In this document: piece by piece, positions 1 through 6,717 of the stretch | Numbering within the stretch: position 1 is the first letter of the stretch | How the letters are laid out: the number at the start of each line of letters is the position of its first letter | Origin: Flavobacterium lacus | Lineage (GTDB): Bacteria > Bacteroidota > Bacteroidia > Flavobacteriales > Flavobacteriaceae | Direction of reading: 5' to 3' | Assembly (NCBI RefSeq): GCF_003268815.1 | Contig: NZ_QLSV01000017.1 | Location: 1 to 64,000, forward strand | DNA: 64,000 bases | The notes under the pieces: model-generated | The model's input: only the letters and a program-made list of their open reading frames with translations | Databases searched by the model: none | Told to the model about the DNA's origin: nothing | Position numbers and translations under genes: made by a program

Positions 1-125
1 TGTGTTTTTGCGGGTTGAGCCGGCGACCAAAGAAGCCGAGCACAGCCCGACAAAAACCAACCTTTGGACGAGGACTTGCAGCGAAAAGCCCGACCTAGAG
101 CTTGTCGGAGGGGCACGCCCAAACT
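1..125. repeat. GC-rich intergenic element, left part possibly cut by window edge
   Basis: This stretch is visibly richer in G and C than its neighbours and has no convincing reading frame. Bases 3-54 can fold into a long imperfect hairpin whose arms begin TTTTTG and end CAAAAA, with GCCGGC pairing to GCCGAGC inside. A second part (about 75-120) is also GC-rich. It lies just downstream of the stop codon of the minus-strand gene at 130. I infer a dispersed intergenic repeat or a structured RNA; no other copy is present in this window, so the family is not proven. Confidence 0.4.
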
Positions 126-129
126 ATAA

Positions 130-573
130 TTAAGTATTTATTTCAAGGTCTTTGATGTAGTCTTCGTGTTCGTAGAAAAAGTATTCGAAGGATTCCATTT
201 TTTCTGCAAAGAAGGTAAAAATTGTGTTCCAAGTGGCTTTGTTATTGATGCTAATGTTATCGATTTCGACCCAAATTCGGCTGATGATTTTTCCGTTTTC
301 AAGGTGGAAGTTTTTTTCGAAGATGGCGTCTTGTAAATAATTTTCTGCCAGTATGGTTTTGAGTGATTCCATTTTTTCGAAATAAATTTTTCGGTGTTCT
401 TCGTCTTTGGGTTCGATATCTAAAGAAACCATGGCTTTTTTATTATCGACATGAAATTTGAAGGTTACATCTTTTATTTTGGTGTTGTATAGTAACCATT
501 TTCTTGGATATTCCTGTGCGAAGGTGATCCAAAATTCTCGTTTTATCTTTTGTGCTTCTTCTTTACTGAACAT
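130..573 (-). CDS. DUF4268 domain-containing protein
   Basis: 147 residues, soluble, no signal peptide or membrane segment. The sequence resembles the DUF4268 family over nearly its full length: an N-terminal FSKEEAQKIKREFW helix, a central strand region with LDIEPKDEEHRKIYFE, and a C-terminal EYFFYEHEDYIKDL. The biochemical role of the family is unknown to me. Its ATG overlaps the stop of the upstream peptidylprolyl isomerase gene by one base (TAATG on the minus strand), so the two are probably co-translated; this does not by itself imply a shared function. Confidence 0.75.
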   Translation of the reverse strand: MFSKEEAQKIKREFWITFAQEYPRKWLLYNTKIKDVTFKFHVDNKKAMVSLDIEPKDEEHRKIYFEKMESLKTILAENYLQDAIFEKNFHLENGKIISRIWVEIDNISINNKATWNTIFTFFAEKMESFEYFFYEHEDYIKDLEINT

Positions 574-1277
574 TAGTTAATGAGGGTTACTTTGATTTTT
601 ATATTCAAAAGTGGAAATTCTTTTTTGTCGGTTTCTTGGTTGGCAATTTCGTCCATTACATCAAAACCTTTGGTTATTTTGCCAAAAACAGTGTGTTCTT
701 TGTCTAAATGATGAGCTCCGTTTTTGTTTTGAACGAAATAAAACTCATAAGGATTACTGAGTTTTTCGGGGTTTTCTTCCCATAGTCTTGCGGAAGCTAA
801 GGCTCCGTAATGGTGTTTGAGTCCGTTGTTGAATTCGGGAGGAATGAGGTATTTGCCAATGTTTTTTCTATCTTTTTTTGTGATAGATTCATCTGAGCTT
901 CCGCCTTGTATGATAAAATTTTTGACTACTCGATGAAAATAAGTGGTGTTGAAATAGTTTTTTTTGACTAAATAGATAAAATTGGCTCTGTGTAATGGTG
1001 TTTTATCTGACAATTCGACTTCTATATTTCCATATTTTGTTTCGATAAGGACTTTGTTTTCGGGATTTCTTTCGCCATACCAGGTTAAAAAGCCGACTAC
1101 ATTTTCGTCTGTAAGTACAATTGTTTCTAAATCATATTTTGGTTTTTCAGCACTATTTTTTTTGTTTACTGAATCATTTTTTTGCTCTCTATTTTTTTCT
1201 GATGTATCTTTAGGTTTATTTTCACATGAAAATAAAATTGATATCGTTAAAAAAAGGAGTATTGTATGGAATTTCAT
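573..1277 (-). CDS. Cyclophilin-type peptidylprolyl isomerase lipoprotein
   Basis: 234 residues. An N-terminal hydrophobic stretch ends in ILFSCEN, a lipobox with Cys18, so the mature protein is probably lipid-anchored in the periplasm or outer membrane. A Lys/Ser/Asn-rich linker (about 20-50) precedes a cyclophilin domain from about residue 78 with KYGNIEVEL and the active-site stretch YFHRVVKNFIIQGG (catalytic Arg in FHR). The expected role is cis-trans isomerisation of prolyl bonds in exported proteins. It is divergent from the Nudix gene, and the two predicted starts overlap by 12 bases, so its promoter must lie inside the Nudix coding region. Confidence 0.9.
   Translation of the reverse strand: MKFHTILLFLTISILFSCENKPKDTSEKNREQKNDSVNKKNSAEKPKYDLETIVLTDENVVGFLTWYGERNPENKVLIETKYGNIEVELSDKTPLHRANFIYLVKKNYFNTTYFHRVVKNFIIQGGSSDESITKKDRKNIGKYLIPPEFNNGLKHHYGALASARLWEENPEKLSNPYEFYFVQNKNGAHHLDKEHTVFGKITKGFDVMDEIANQETDKKEFPLLNIKIKVTLIN
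1254..1259 (+). promoter_or_regulatory. Shine-Dalgarno-like site for the Nudix gene
   Basis: AAGGAG lies 6 bases before the ATG at 1266. Flavobacterial genes usually have AT-rich leaders without a Shine-Dalgarno sequence, so this is unusual here and supports the chosen start. The site is inside the first codons of the opposing isomerase gene. Confidence 0.55.
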
Positions 1278-1904
1278 AGTTTTTTAAAATATGTTCCAAA
1301 AATAGCAAAAGAATCGCTTCCTGCTACAAGTGCTCATTTAAAAATGGCTCCTTTGTTTCGACAAGAGTTGTTGAAAGAGATGGATTATGATTCGTATCAA
1401 CCTAGAAAAGCAGCAGTTTTAATGCTTTTTTATCCTAAAAATAATGAAACGCATTTAGTTTTAATTGTTCGAAATACGTATCCTGGCGTTCATTCGTCTC
1501 AGATTGCTTTTCCTGGTGGAAAGGTAGAATTGGAAGATGAATCGTTAGCTCACACTGCTTTGCGTGAAGCAGAAGAAGAAATTGGGGTGAATCGGACATG
1601 TGTAGAAATCGTTAAATCGTTTACGGAGGTATATATTCCACCTAGTAATTTTTTGGTTTCTCCCTTTTTAGGGATTAGTCAGAAAGAATTGGAGTTTGTT
1701 ATGCAGGAAGATGAAGTCGCCGGAATAATTGAATTGTCATTACGTGATTTTTTAGATGATAATAATGTGGTGATGAGAAAATTAACGACTTCATATGCCA
1801 ATGAAATTGATGTTCCTGCTTTTTTGGTGAAAGAGCACATTGTTTGGGGAGCCACAGCAATGATGATGAGTGAGCTAAAAGAAACTATTAAAATGGTACT
1901 TTAA
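1266..1904 (+). CDS. CoA pyrophosphatase, Nudix hydrolase (NudL-like)
   Basis: 212 residues. The NuCoA signature that marks coenzyme A pyrophosphatases is visible just before the Nudix box (LIVRNTYPGVHSSQIAFPGG, about residues 62-81). The Nudix helix follows with LREAEEEIG, which supplies the metal-binding glutamates. Family knowledge: these enzymes cleave CoA or oxidised CoA to 4'-phosphopantetheine and 3',5'-ADP with Mg or Mn. Length fits the family. The acyltransferase gene follows on the same strand after about 50 bases, so a lipid/CoA-related operon is plausible. Confidence 0.88.
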   Translation: MEFHSFLKYVPKIAKESLPATSAHLKMAPLFRQELLKEMDYDSYQPRKAAVLMLFYPKNNETHLVLIVRNTYPGVHSSQIAFPGGKVELEDESLAHTALREAEEEIGVNRTCVEIVKSFTEVYIPPSNFLVSPFLGISQKELEFVMQEDEVAGIIELSLRDFLDDNNVVMRKLTTSYANEIDVPAFLVKEHIVWGATAMMMSELKETIKMVL

Positions 1905-1954
1905 TTGATTTGATTTTTATAAATTCGCAATCAATTTTTCTAATAAAAATAATT

Positions 1955-2758
1955 ATGGGATTGTTTAAAAGAAATCCTTTCGGACATATTCTGTTTTTAA
2001 AAAAATGGCTGATACGTATTTTTGGTGTGATGACGCATCAACGTTATCGCGGTTTTAATGAAATGCATATTGAAGGTTCTGAGATCATTAAAAATTTGCC
2101 TGACACTGGTGTTTTGTTCATCTCCAATCACCAGACCTATTTTGCTGATGTAGTGGCGATGTTTCATGTTTTTAATGCCAGTTTAAGTGGTCGTGAGGAT
2201 AACATTAAAAACGTTGGTTATTTATGGAATCCTAAATTGAATATTTATTATGTTGCTGCAAGCGAAACCATGAAAGAGGGTTTGTTACCCAGAATTCTGG
2301 CGTATGCTGGTGCAATAACGGTAGAAAGAACATGGCGAGCTAAAGGTCAAGATATTAAACGTGAAGTCAATCCGAACGATACTGAGAATATAAAAATAGC
2401 CCTAGATGATGGTTGGGTAATCACTTTTCCGCAAGGAACTACGCGTTCGTTTAAACCCGTTCGAAAAGGAACGGCTCACATTATCAAACAACATAAACCG
2501 ATTGTGGTTCCAATCGTAATTGACGGTTTTAGAAGGTCGTTTGATCGTAAAGGACTTCGTATTAAGAAAAAGGGCATTCTTCAATCTATGGTCATTAAAG
2601 AACCACTTGAAATTGATTATGACAACGAAACCATTGAAGAAATTGTTGAGAAGATCGAATTTGCCATTGAGCAACACGCTTCGTTACTCAAAGTAATTCC
2701 GGTAGAAGTTTTAGAAGAACAAAAAGAATTAGACAAAAAAAGAATGTGGGAATATTAA
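1955..2758 (+). CDS. 1-acyl-sn-glycerol-3-phosphate acyltransferase family (PlsC-like)
   Basis: 267 residues from the ATG at 1955. A longer in-frame start at 1910 would add 15 residues of poor quality right after the Nudix stop, so I prefer 1955. Acyltransferase motif I is NHQTYFAD (His and Asp separated by five residues rather than four, a known variation) and motif III is FPQGTTRSF. The expected role is transfer of an acyl chain to lysophosphatidate or a similar acceptor at the inner membrane. It ends by overlapping the convergent TraB/GumN gene by four bases. Confidence 0.85.
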   Translation: MGLFKRNPFGHILFLKKWLIRIFGVMTHQRYRGFNEMHIEGSEIIKNLPDTGVLFISNHQTYFADVVAMFHVFNASLSGREDNIKNVGYLWNPKLNIYYVAASETMKEGLLPRILAYAGAITVERTWRAKGQDIKREVNPNDTENIKIALDDGWVITFPQGTTRSFKPVRKGTAHIIKQHKPIVVPIVIDGFRRSFDRKGLRIKKKGILQSMVIKEPLEIDYDNETIEEIVEKIEFAIEQHASLLKVIPVEVLEEQKELDKKRMWEY

Positions 2759-3609
2759 AAAACAGCTTCAACTTTATAACCCGCTTTTCTCAATAAGACT
2801 ATAACGCCATTTTCTCCGCCTAAATGGCCGGCTCCAACGCCAAAAAATGTTGGCGTTTCTTTAGCTATTGTTTCAATTTGTGGAATCCATTTTTTGTTTC
2901 TATCGGTTAGCAAAACTTCTTCAAACTTTGATGTTATTTCGTTTTCCGATTCTTTCATCATGGCTACCATCGCAGTGATATCTTCCGATTTATATGTTTT
3001 AAGCATTAAATCCATTTCAGTTTTGTCGTGGTCTAAATTACTTTTAGCGGTTTTAACTAATTCGTTCATTTGAACCTCATAAGGAATTGCGTCAAATACG
3101 GCAAGTTGTTCTTGAACGGTTTCTAAACCTAAAATTTCTTCATTTTGTTCTTTAGATAAGGCTATTAAAGCTCCTTCCACCGATTTCATTTCACAATCAA
3201 TCATTTTCGGGTAAAGCATAGCACTAATCATAAAGGGTTTGATAGTGTTGAGCATTTGTGCTGAATAGCCCAAGTTTTTTTGTAAAAAATCGTCAACAAG
3301 TTTAAAATCCTCTGCTGAGGATAAAGAGGTTAATGTTTTACCCTCTTTCATCATCATTCCGCCCATCATCGATTGTTGTAGAGTTGGATCGTCCATATCT
3401 AATTCCAAATAGAGCTGTTTGGTTTGATTCATTGCTTTAACAGCCTTGGGTGGCAATTTATCATCACATGTTATATGGATGGTTCCATACAAATAGGAAG
3501 CCTCTTTTAAACCATTTCCTGAAATTTTCCACAGAAGGGAATTTTCTAAATTCTGTCCTTCAACTTGAGTTGAAAAAATTGTCAATAATGCTAAAACTAT
3601 CTTTTTCAT
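2755..3609 (-). CDS. TraB/GumN family protein, secreted
   Basis: 284 residues with an N-terminal signal peptide (MKKIVLALLTIFSTQVEG). The TraB/GumN fold is supported by SYLYGTIHI near residue 40, containing the family GxxH pair, and by the C-terminal FFGVGAGHLGGENGV segment. Some family members are thought to be metal-dependent proteases; the activity of this one is unknown. It is the last gene of an apparent three-gene operon (ECF sigma factor, membrane protein, TraB/GumN) with gaps of 5 bases and 1 base. Confidence 0.85.
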   Translation of the reverse strand: MKKIVLALLTIFSTQVEGQNLENSLLWKISGNGLKEASYLYGTIHITCDDKLPPKAVKAMNQTKQLYLELDMDDPTLQQSMMGGMMMKEGKTLTSLSSAEDFKLVDDFLQKNLGYSAQMLNTIKPFMISAMLYPKMIDCEMKSVEGALIALSKEQNEEILGLETVQEQLAVFDAIPYEVQMNELVKTAKSNLDHDKTEMDLMLKTYKSEDITAMVAMMKESENEITSKFEEVLLTDRNKKWIPQIETIAKETPTFFGVGAGHLGGENGVIVLLRKAGYKVEAVF

Positions 3610-3610
3610 A

Positions 3611-4252
3611 TTAAAAATCCATTTTCTTTAATTCTTCATAATTTTTGTATAATCTTCTCATCAAAAACCCATAAACTAACCGGTAGAATAGCCAGAACAA
3701 TCCAAAAGTTACAGCGAATAAAACGAAGTACGTTAATCCAATCACAATCCAAAATGCCTGTGGATTACTGTCTTTTGCATTTTCCAAAACCGAATTAATA
3801 TTCGGATCATACGTGATTTGAGAAATGACCACAATTATAAAAATTAAGGCAAACATGCCTAAATTATACCAAATGTAATACTGAACTGTTTTACGAGTTT
3901 TTATAATCGAACGCATCAATTTTTTGACTGTATCAGTCGTCGAAATTGTTCTGAAATTTTTATAAAATACATAGATAAAAAAGAAAACAATAACATAGTT
4001 AATTACAGTTAACACCTTAAATAATGAATCAATATGATACATTTCTAAGGTTTTTAAATAATTATCATCCACGGTGAACAAGCCAATTCCTGCCCATAAA
4101 ATCAATTCGGCAATACTAATCATCAAAATCCATTTTACAATGGAAGACGATCGTTTGTGAATCATTTTATATATTTGGTTTTCCGTCACTTGCTCATATG
4201 AGTGTGCGTCTTTTTTCCAAGCTTTTTTCAATAAATCCAATTCCTCAGTCAT
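3611..4252 (-). CDS. Four-helix membrane protein in sigma-factor operon
   Basis: 213 residues. The N-terminal soluble segment (MTEELDLLKKAWKKD) is followed by two pairs of hydrophobic helices (about 40-60, 80-100, 125-145 and 165-195). It follows the ECF sigma factor by 5 bases and precedes TraB/GumN by 1 base. The position and the short cytoplasmic N-terminus would fit an anti-sigma factor, but I see no zinc-binding ZAS motif, so that is only an inference. No enzymatic function is supported. Confidence 0.7.
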   Translation of the reverse strand: MTEELDLLKKAWKKDAHSYEQVTENQIYKMIHKRSSSIVKWILMISIAELILWAGIGLFTVDDNYLKTLEMYHIDSLFKVLTVINYVIVFFFIYVFYKNFRTISTTDTVKKLMRSIIKTRKTVQYYIWYNLGMFALIFIIVVISQITYDPNINSVLENAKDSNPQAFWIVIGLTYFVLFAVTFGLFWLFYRLVYGFLMRRLYKNYEELKKMDF

Positions 4253-4257
4253 ACTAC

Positions 4258-4752
4258 TTATGGATTAACGATTTTTTTTAATTTTCCTTTAATTCTATTC
4301 ATTTTTACTCTTGCATTAACTTCAGTAATTCCCAGCGTTTCGGCAATTTCTTCATAATCTTTGTCTTCCAAATACATAAAAACCAGTGCTTTTTCAATGT
4401 CATTCAATTGTTGCACGGCTTTGTATAACAACTTTATTTGCTCTTCCTCTTCAAAATTATAATCATCCGGGGCAATAAACTGTTTTTTGCCTTCCATGTC
4501 GGTGGTAGCAATCGACCGCGTACTTTTTCGATACAACGTAATGGCAGTATTTAATCCCACACGATACGCCCACGTCGAAAATTTCGAGTCGCCACGAAAC
4601 TTCGGAAATGCTTTCCATAACTGAATCGTAATTTCCTGAAATAAATCATTGTGCGCATCTTCACCCGACGTGTACAAACGACAAATCTTGTGAACGATGT
4701 TCTGATTTTCCTTTAATTGCGTAACAAAAGATTGCTCCAGTGAATTGCTCAT
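4258..4752 (-). CDS. RNA polymerase sigma factor, ECF (sigma-70 family)
   Basis: 164 residues, normal for an ECF sigma. Region 2 is visible as DLFQEITIQLWKAFPKFRG followed by STWAYRVGLNTA. Region 4 is visible as DIEKALVFMYLEDKDYEEIA with the recognition helix ITEVNARVKMNRIK. It heads a tight operon with a membrane protein and a secreted TraB/GumN protein, which suggests envelope-responsive regulation. The sequence TTGTAACA occurs about 30 bases upstream of the start and could be part of an autoregulated promoter, but this is weak. Confidence 0.9.
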   Translation of the reverse strand: MSNSLEQSFVTQLKENQNIVHKICRLYTSGEDAHNDLFQEITIQLWKAFPKFRGDSKFSTWAYRVGLNTAITLYRKSTRSIATTDMEGKKQFIAPDDYNFEEEEQIKLLYKAVQQLNDIEKALVFMYLEDKDYEEIAETLGITEVNARVKMNRIKGKLKKIVNP

Positions 4753-4803
4753 AGTGTGTTAGTAGTCGGAATATAAAATTTGTTACAAGATACACTATTT
4801 TTC

Positions 4804-4959
4804 AGAAGCTAATCCCGCTATCCGTTCCAAGCTTTTTTGTCTTGTTGCGTTTTTCTAAGGCAAAAAAAGAGTCCCGATAGCTATCGGGATTGGTCGCTTT
4901 TTTTTGCCAAGAAAAACTGCAACAATCCTGCAAAAGGCTTTCCACTGCTATCGGGGCTA
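4804..4959 (+). repeat. Dispersed hairpin element, copy 1
   Basis: The element begins AGAAGCTAATCCCGCTATCCG and ends CACTGCTATCGGGGCTA. Between the ends, GTTGCGTTTTTCTAAGGC pairs with GCCAAGAAAAACTGCAAC, capped by the small hairpin TCCCGATAGCTATCGGGA. Related copies lie at 26321-26464 and 38323-38464, with conserved ends and a changed but still self-complementary interior. It fills most of the gap between the divergent sigma and NADH dehydrogenase genes (4753-5273), which holds no credible gene. Confidence 0.75.
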
Positions 4960-4968
4960 TTTCCGTTG

Positions 4969-5017
4969 TCAGTTATCAGTTATCAGTTTTCAGTTTTCAA
5001 GTTTCAAGTTTCAGGTT
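4969..5017. repeat. Degenerate heptamer array (TTTCAGT-like)
   Basis: TCAG or TCAA recurs at 4969, 4976, 4983, 4990, 4997, 5004 and 5011, an exact 7-base period with drifting sequence from TTATCAG to GTTTCAA. A second heptamer run of CGCAACC type occupies about 5073-5103. Together with the hairpin element they form most of the gene-free stretch 4753-5214. Confidence 0.8.
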
Positions 5018-5214
5018 GCGACTAATCCTTTTTCGATATTCTATTAATTTTTTACAATTTGTGGTCACAATTCGCAACCCGCAACTTTCCAACCCGCAAC
5101 CCTAAGCTCTGTGCCTTGTCTTCTTTCTGGCAAAATTACCAACCAAAAATGATAAAATTCAGTTAAATTTTGACCTATCAAAAAACGAGTAATTCATCAA
5201 ATGTTAAAATCAAC

Positions 5215-5222
5215 TATCTTTG
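5215..5222 (+). promoter_or_regulatory. -7 promoter element for NADH dehydrogenase
   Basis: TATCTTTG matches the Bacteroidetes -7 consensus TAnnTTTG, 52 bases before the ATG at 5274. No clear TTG -33 element is seen at the right distance. Transcription would start near 5229, placing the octamer array in the leader. Confidence 0.55.
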
Positions 5223-5233
5223 CCATACAAAAT

Positions 5234-5265
5234 CTCAGTAGCTCAGTTACTCAGAACCTCAGCAA
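5234..5265. repeat. Octamer array (CTCAGnnn) in the 5' leader
   Basis: CTCAG starts at 5234, 5242, 5250 and 5258, an exact 8-base period, ending a few bases before the NADH dehydrogenase ATG. Comparable arrays lie at 9435-9474, 38642-38681 and 59690-59729. Confidence 0.85.
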
Positions 5266-5273
5266 CAAAAAAA

Positions 5274-6578
5274 ATGAACATCCCAAATACCAATCTTCCT
5301 CGCATAGTCATCATCGGTGGCGGATTTGCCGGAATTGCACTCGCCAAAAGCCTCAAAAACCAACGTGTTCAGGTCGTTTTAATCGACAAACACAATTACC
5401 ATACATTCCAACCGCTTTTATATCAAGTAGCTACGGGCGGACTCGAAGCCGGTTCAATCGCTTACCCCATTCGGAAAGTGGTTCAAGAATACCAAAACTT
5501 TTATTTCCGTTTAGGTTTTGTCAACGAAATCGATACACAAAACCAAAAAGTAAAAGCCGATATTGGCGATTTGCGGTATGATTATTTGGTGTTAGCCACC
5601 GGTTCCAAAACCAATTTTTTTGGCAACAAAGAGATCGAACGAAATAGTGTGGCAATGAAAACCATTCCACAATCACTCAACATCAGAAGTTTGATTCTCG
5701 AAAATTTTGAACAAGCCTTGTTGACGAACGATATTCACGACCGACACAGTTTAATCAATTTTGTACTCGTTGGTGGTGGACCAACCGGAGTAGAATTAGC
5801 CGGAGCTTTGGCCGAAATGAAAAAAGCCATTCTTCCCAAAGATTATCCCGATTTGGATGTGCGAAAAATGCAAATTAATTTGATCCAAGCAAGCGATAGA
5901 ATTCTCGATACCATGAGCGAAAAATCATCACAAGCCGCAGAAGATTTTTTGATTAACTTAGGTGTCAATGTTTGGAAAAATGTGCGTGTGACCGGCTATG
6001 ACGGAACTACCGTAACCACCAACACTGATTTGACCTTTGAAACCGCTACCGTAATCTGGACAGCCGGAGTGCAAGGAGCATTGCCTTCCGGAATAGATTC
6101 AAATGCGATAATTCCACGAGCGGATCGCGTAAAAGTAAATGAATTTAACCAAGTAGAAGGTTACGATAACATTTTTGCGATTGGCGATATTGCTGCGATG
6201 TTGTCTGAGAAAAACCCGAAAGGACATCCTATGATGGCACAACCAGCGATGCAACAAGGAAAATGGCTGGGCGAAAATATCGTTAAAAAAATAAATAAAA
6301 AACCGCTCAAACCGTTTGTTTACAACGACAAAGGTTCGATGGCAACGATTGGTAGAAACAAAGCTGTGGTTGATCTACCAAGGTTTCATTTTAGTGGCGT
6401 TTTTGCTTGGTTTGTTTGGATATTTGTACACTTATTTTCCCTCATCGGGTTTAAAAATAAAGCGGTAGTGTTGACCAATTGGATATACAATTATATCCGT
6501 TTAGACCGCGAAGGACGATTAATTATCAGACCGTTTAAAAAGAAAAATGTGACTTCTTTTGTGGCGGATGAAGTTTAA
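5274..6578 (+). CDS. Type II NADH:quinone oxidoreductase (NDH-2)
   Basis: 434 residues from the ATG at 5274. The in-frame start at 5220 overlaps the -7 box and is rejected. The N-terminal FAD-binding loop is IIGGGFAGIALA, followed by the NDH-2 marker FQPLLYQVATGG. The second nucleotide-binding loop is VGGGPTGVELAGAL, and later come FAIGDIAAM and MAQPAMQQGKWLG. A C-terminal hydrophobic segment (FAWFVWIFVHLFSLIG) would anchor it to the inner membrane. The reaction is non-proton-pumping transfer of electrons from NADH through FAD to menaquinone. The stop codon lies at the start of the 71-bp tandem repeat. Confidence 0.93.
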   Translation: MNIPNTNLPRIVIIGGGFAGIALAKSLKNQRVQVVLIDKHNYHTFQPLLYQVATGGLEAGSIAYPIRKVVQEYQNFYFRLGFVNEIDTQNQKVKADIGDLRYDYLVLATGSKTNFFGNKEIERNSVAMKTIPQSLNIRSLILENFEQALLTNDIHDRHSLINFVLVGGGPTGVELAGALAEMKKAILPKDYPDLDVRKMQINLIQASDRILDTMSEKSSQAAEDFLINLGVNVWKNVRVTGYDGTTVTTNTDLTFETATVIWTAGVQGALPSGIDSNAIIPRADRVKVNEFNQVEGYDNIFAIGDIAAMLSEKNPKGHPMMAQPAMQQGKWLGENIVKKINKKPLKPFVYNDKGSMATIGRNKAVVDLPRFHFSGVFAWFVWIFVHLFSLIGFKNKAVVLTNWIYNYIRLDREGRLIIRPFKKKNVTSFVADEV

Positions 6579-6717
6579 TTATGCAGTGTTCAGTTTTTAG
6601 TGTTCAGTGAATCATGCCTACTAAAAACTGCTTACTGAACACTCTTTAATTATGCAGTGTTCAGTTTTTAGTGTTCAGTAAATCCTGCCTACTAAAAACT
6701 GCTTACTGAACACTCTT
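6576..6717. repeat. 71-bp tandem direct repeat, two copies, each an inverted repeat
   Basis: Two units (6576-6646 and 6647-6717) start TAATTATGCAGTGTTCAG and differ at about two bases (GTGAATCATG versus GTAAATCCTG). Within each unit a heptamer-periodic arm with GTTCAGTTTTTAGTG pairs with CTAAAAACTGCTTACTGAAC, so each can form a hairpin. The tract joins two convergent genes and supplies the stop codons of both. A related single copy lies at about 59051-59118. It may act as a bidirectional terminator. Confidence 0.9.

Noticed and set aside
3611..4252. Naming the four-helix membrane protein a carotenoid monooxygenase, a label I recall for similar proteins
   Set aside because: No iron-binding His set or beta-propeller pattern is visible; it is a small helical membrane protein.
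4837..5105. Open frames of 62 and 71 residues in the repeat region
   Set aside because: They consist of hairpin element and heptamer repeats translated by chance; no family and no start signals.
5508..5581. Arg/Ser-rich frame overlapping the NADH dehydrogenase start, and many similar frames opposite large genes such as icmF, glnN and secA
   Set aside because: Shadow frames of strongly supported genes, with abnormal composition and no own start signals.
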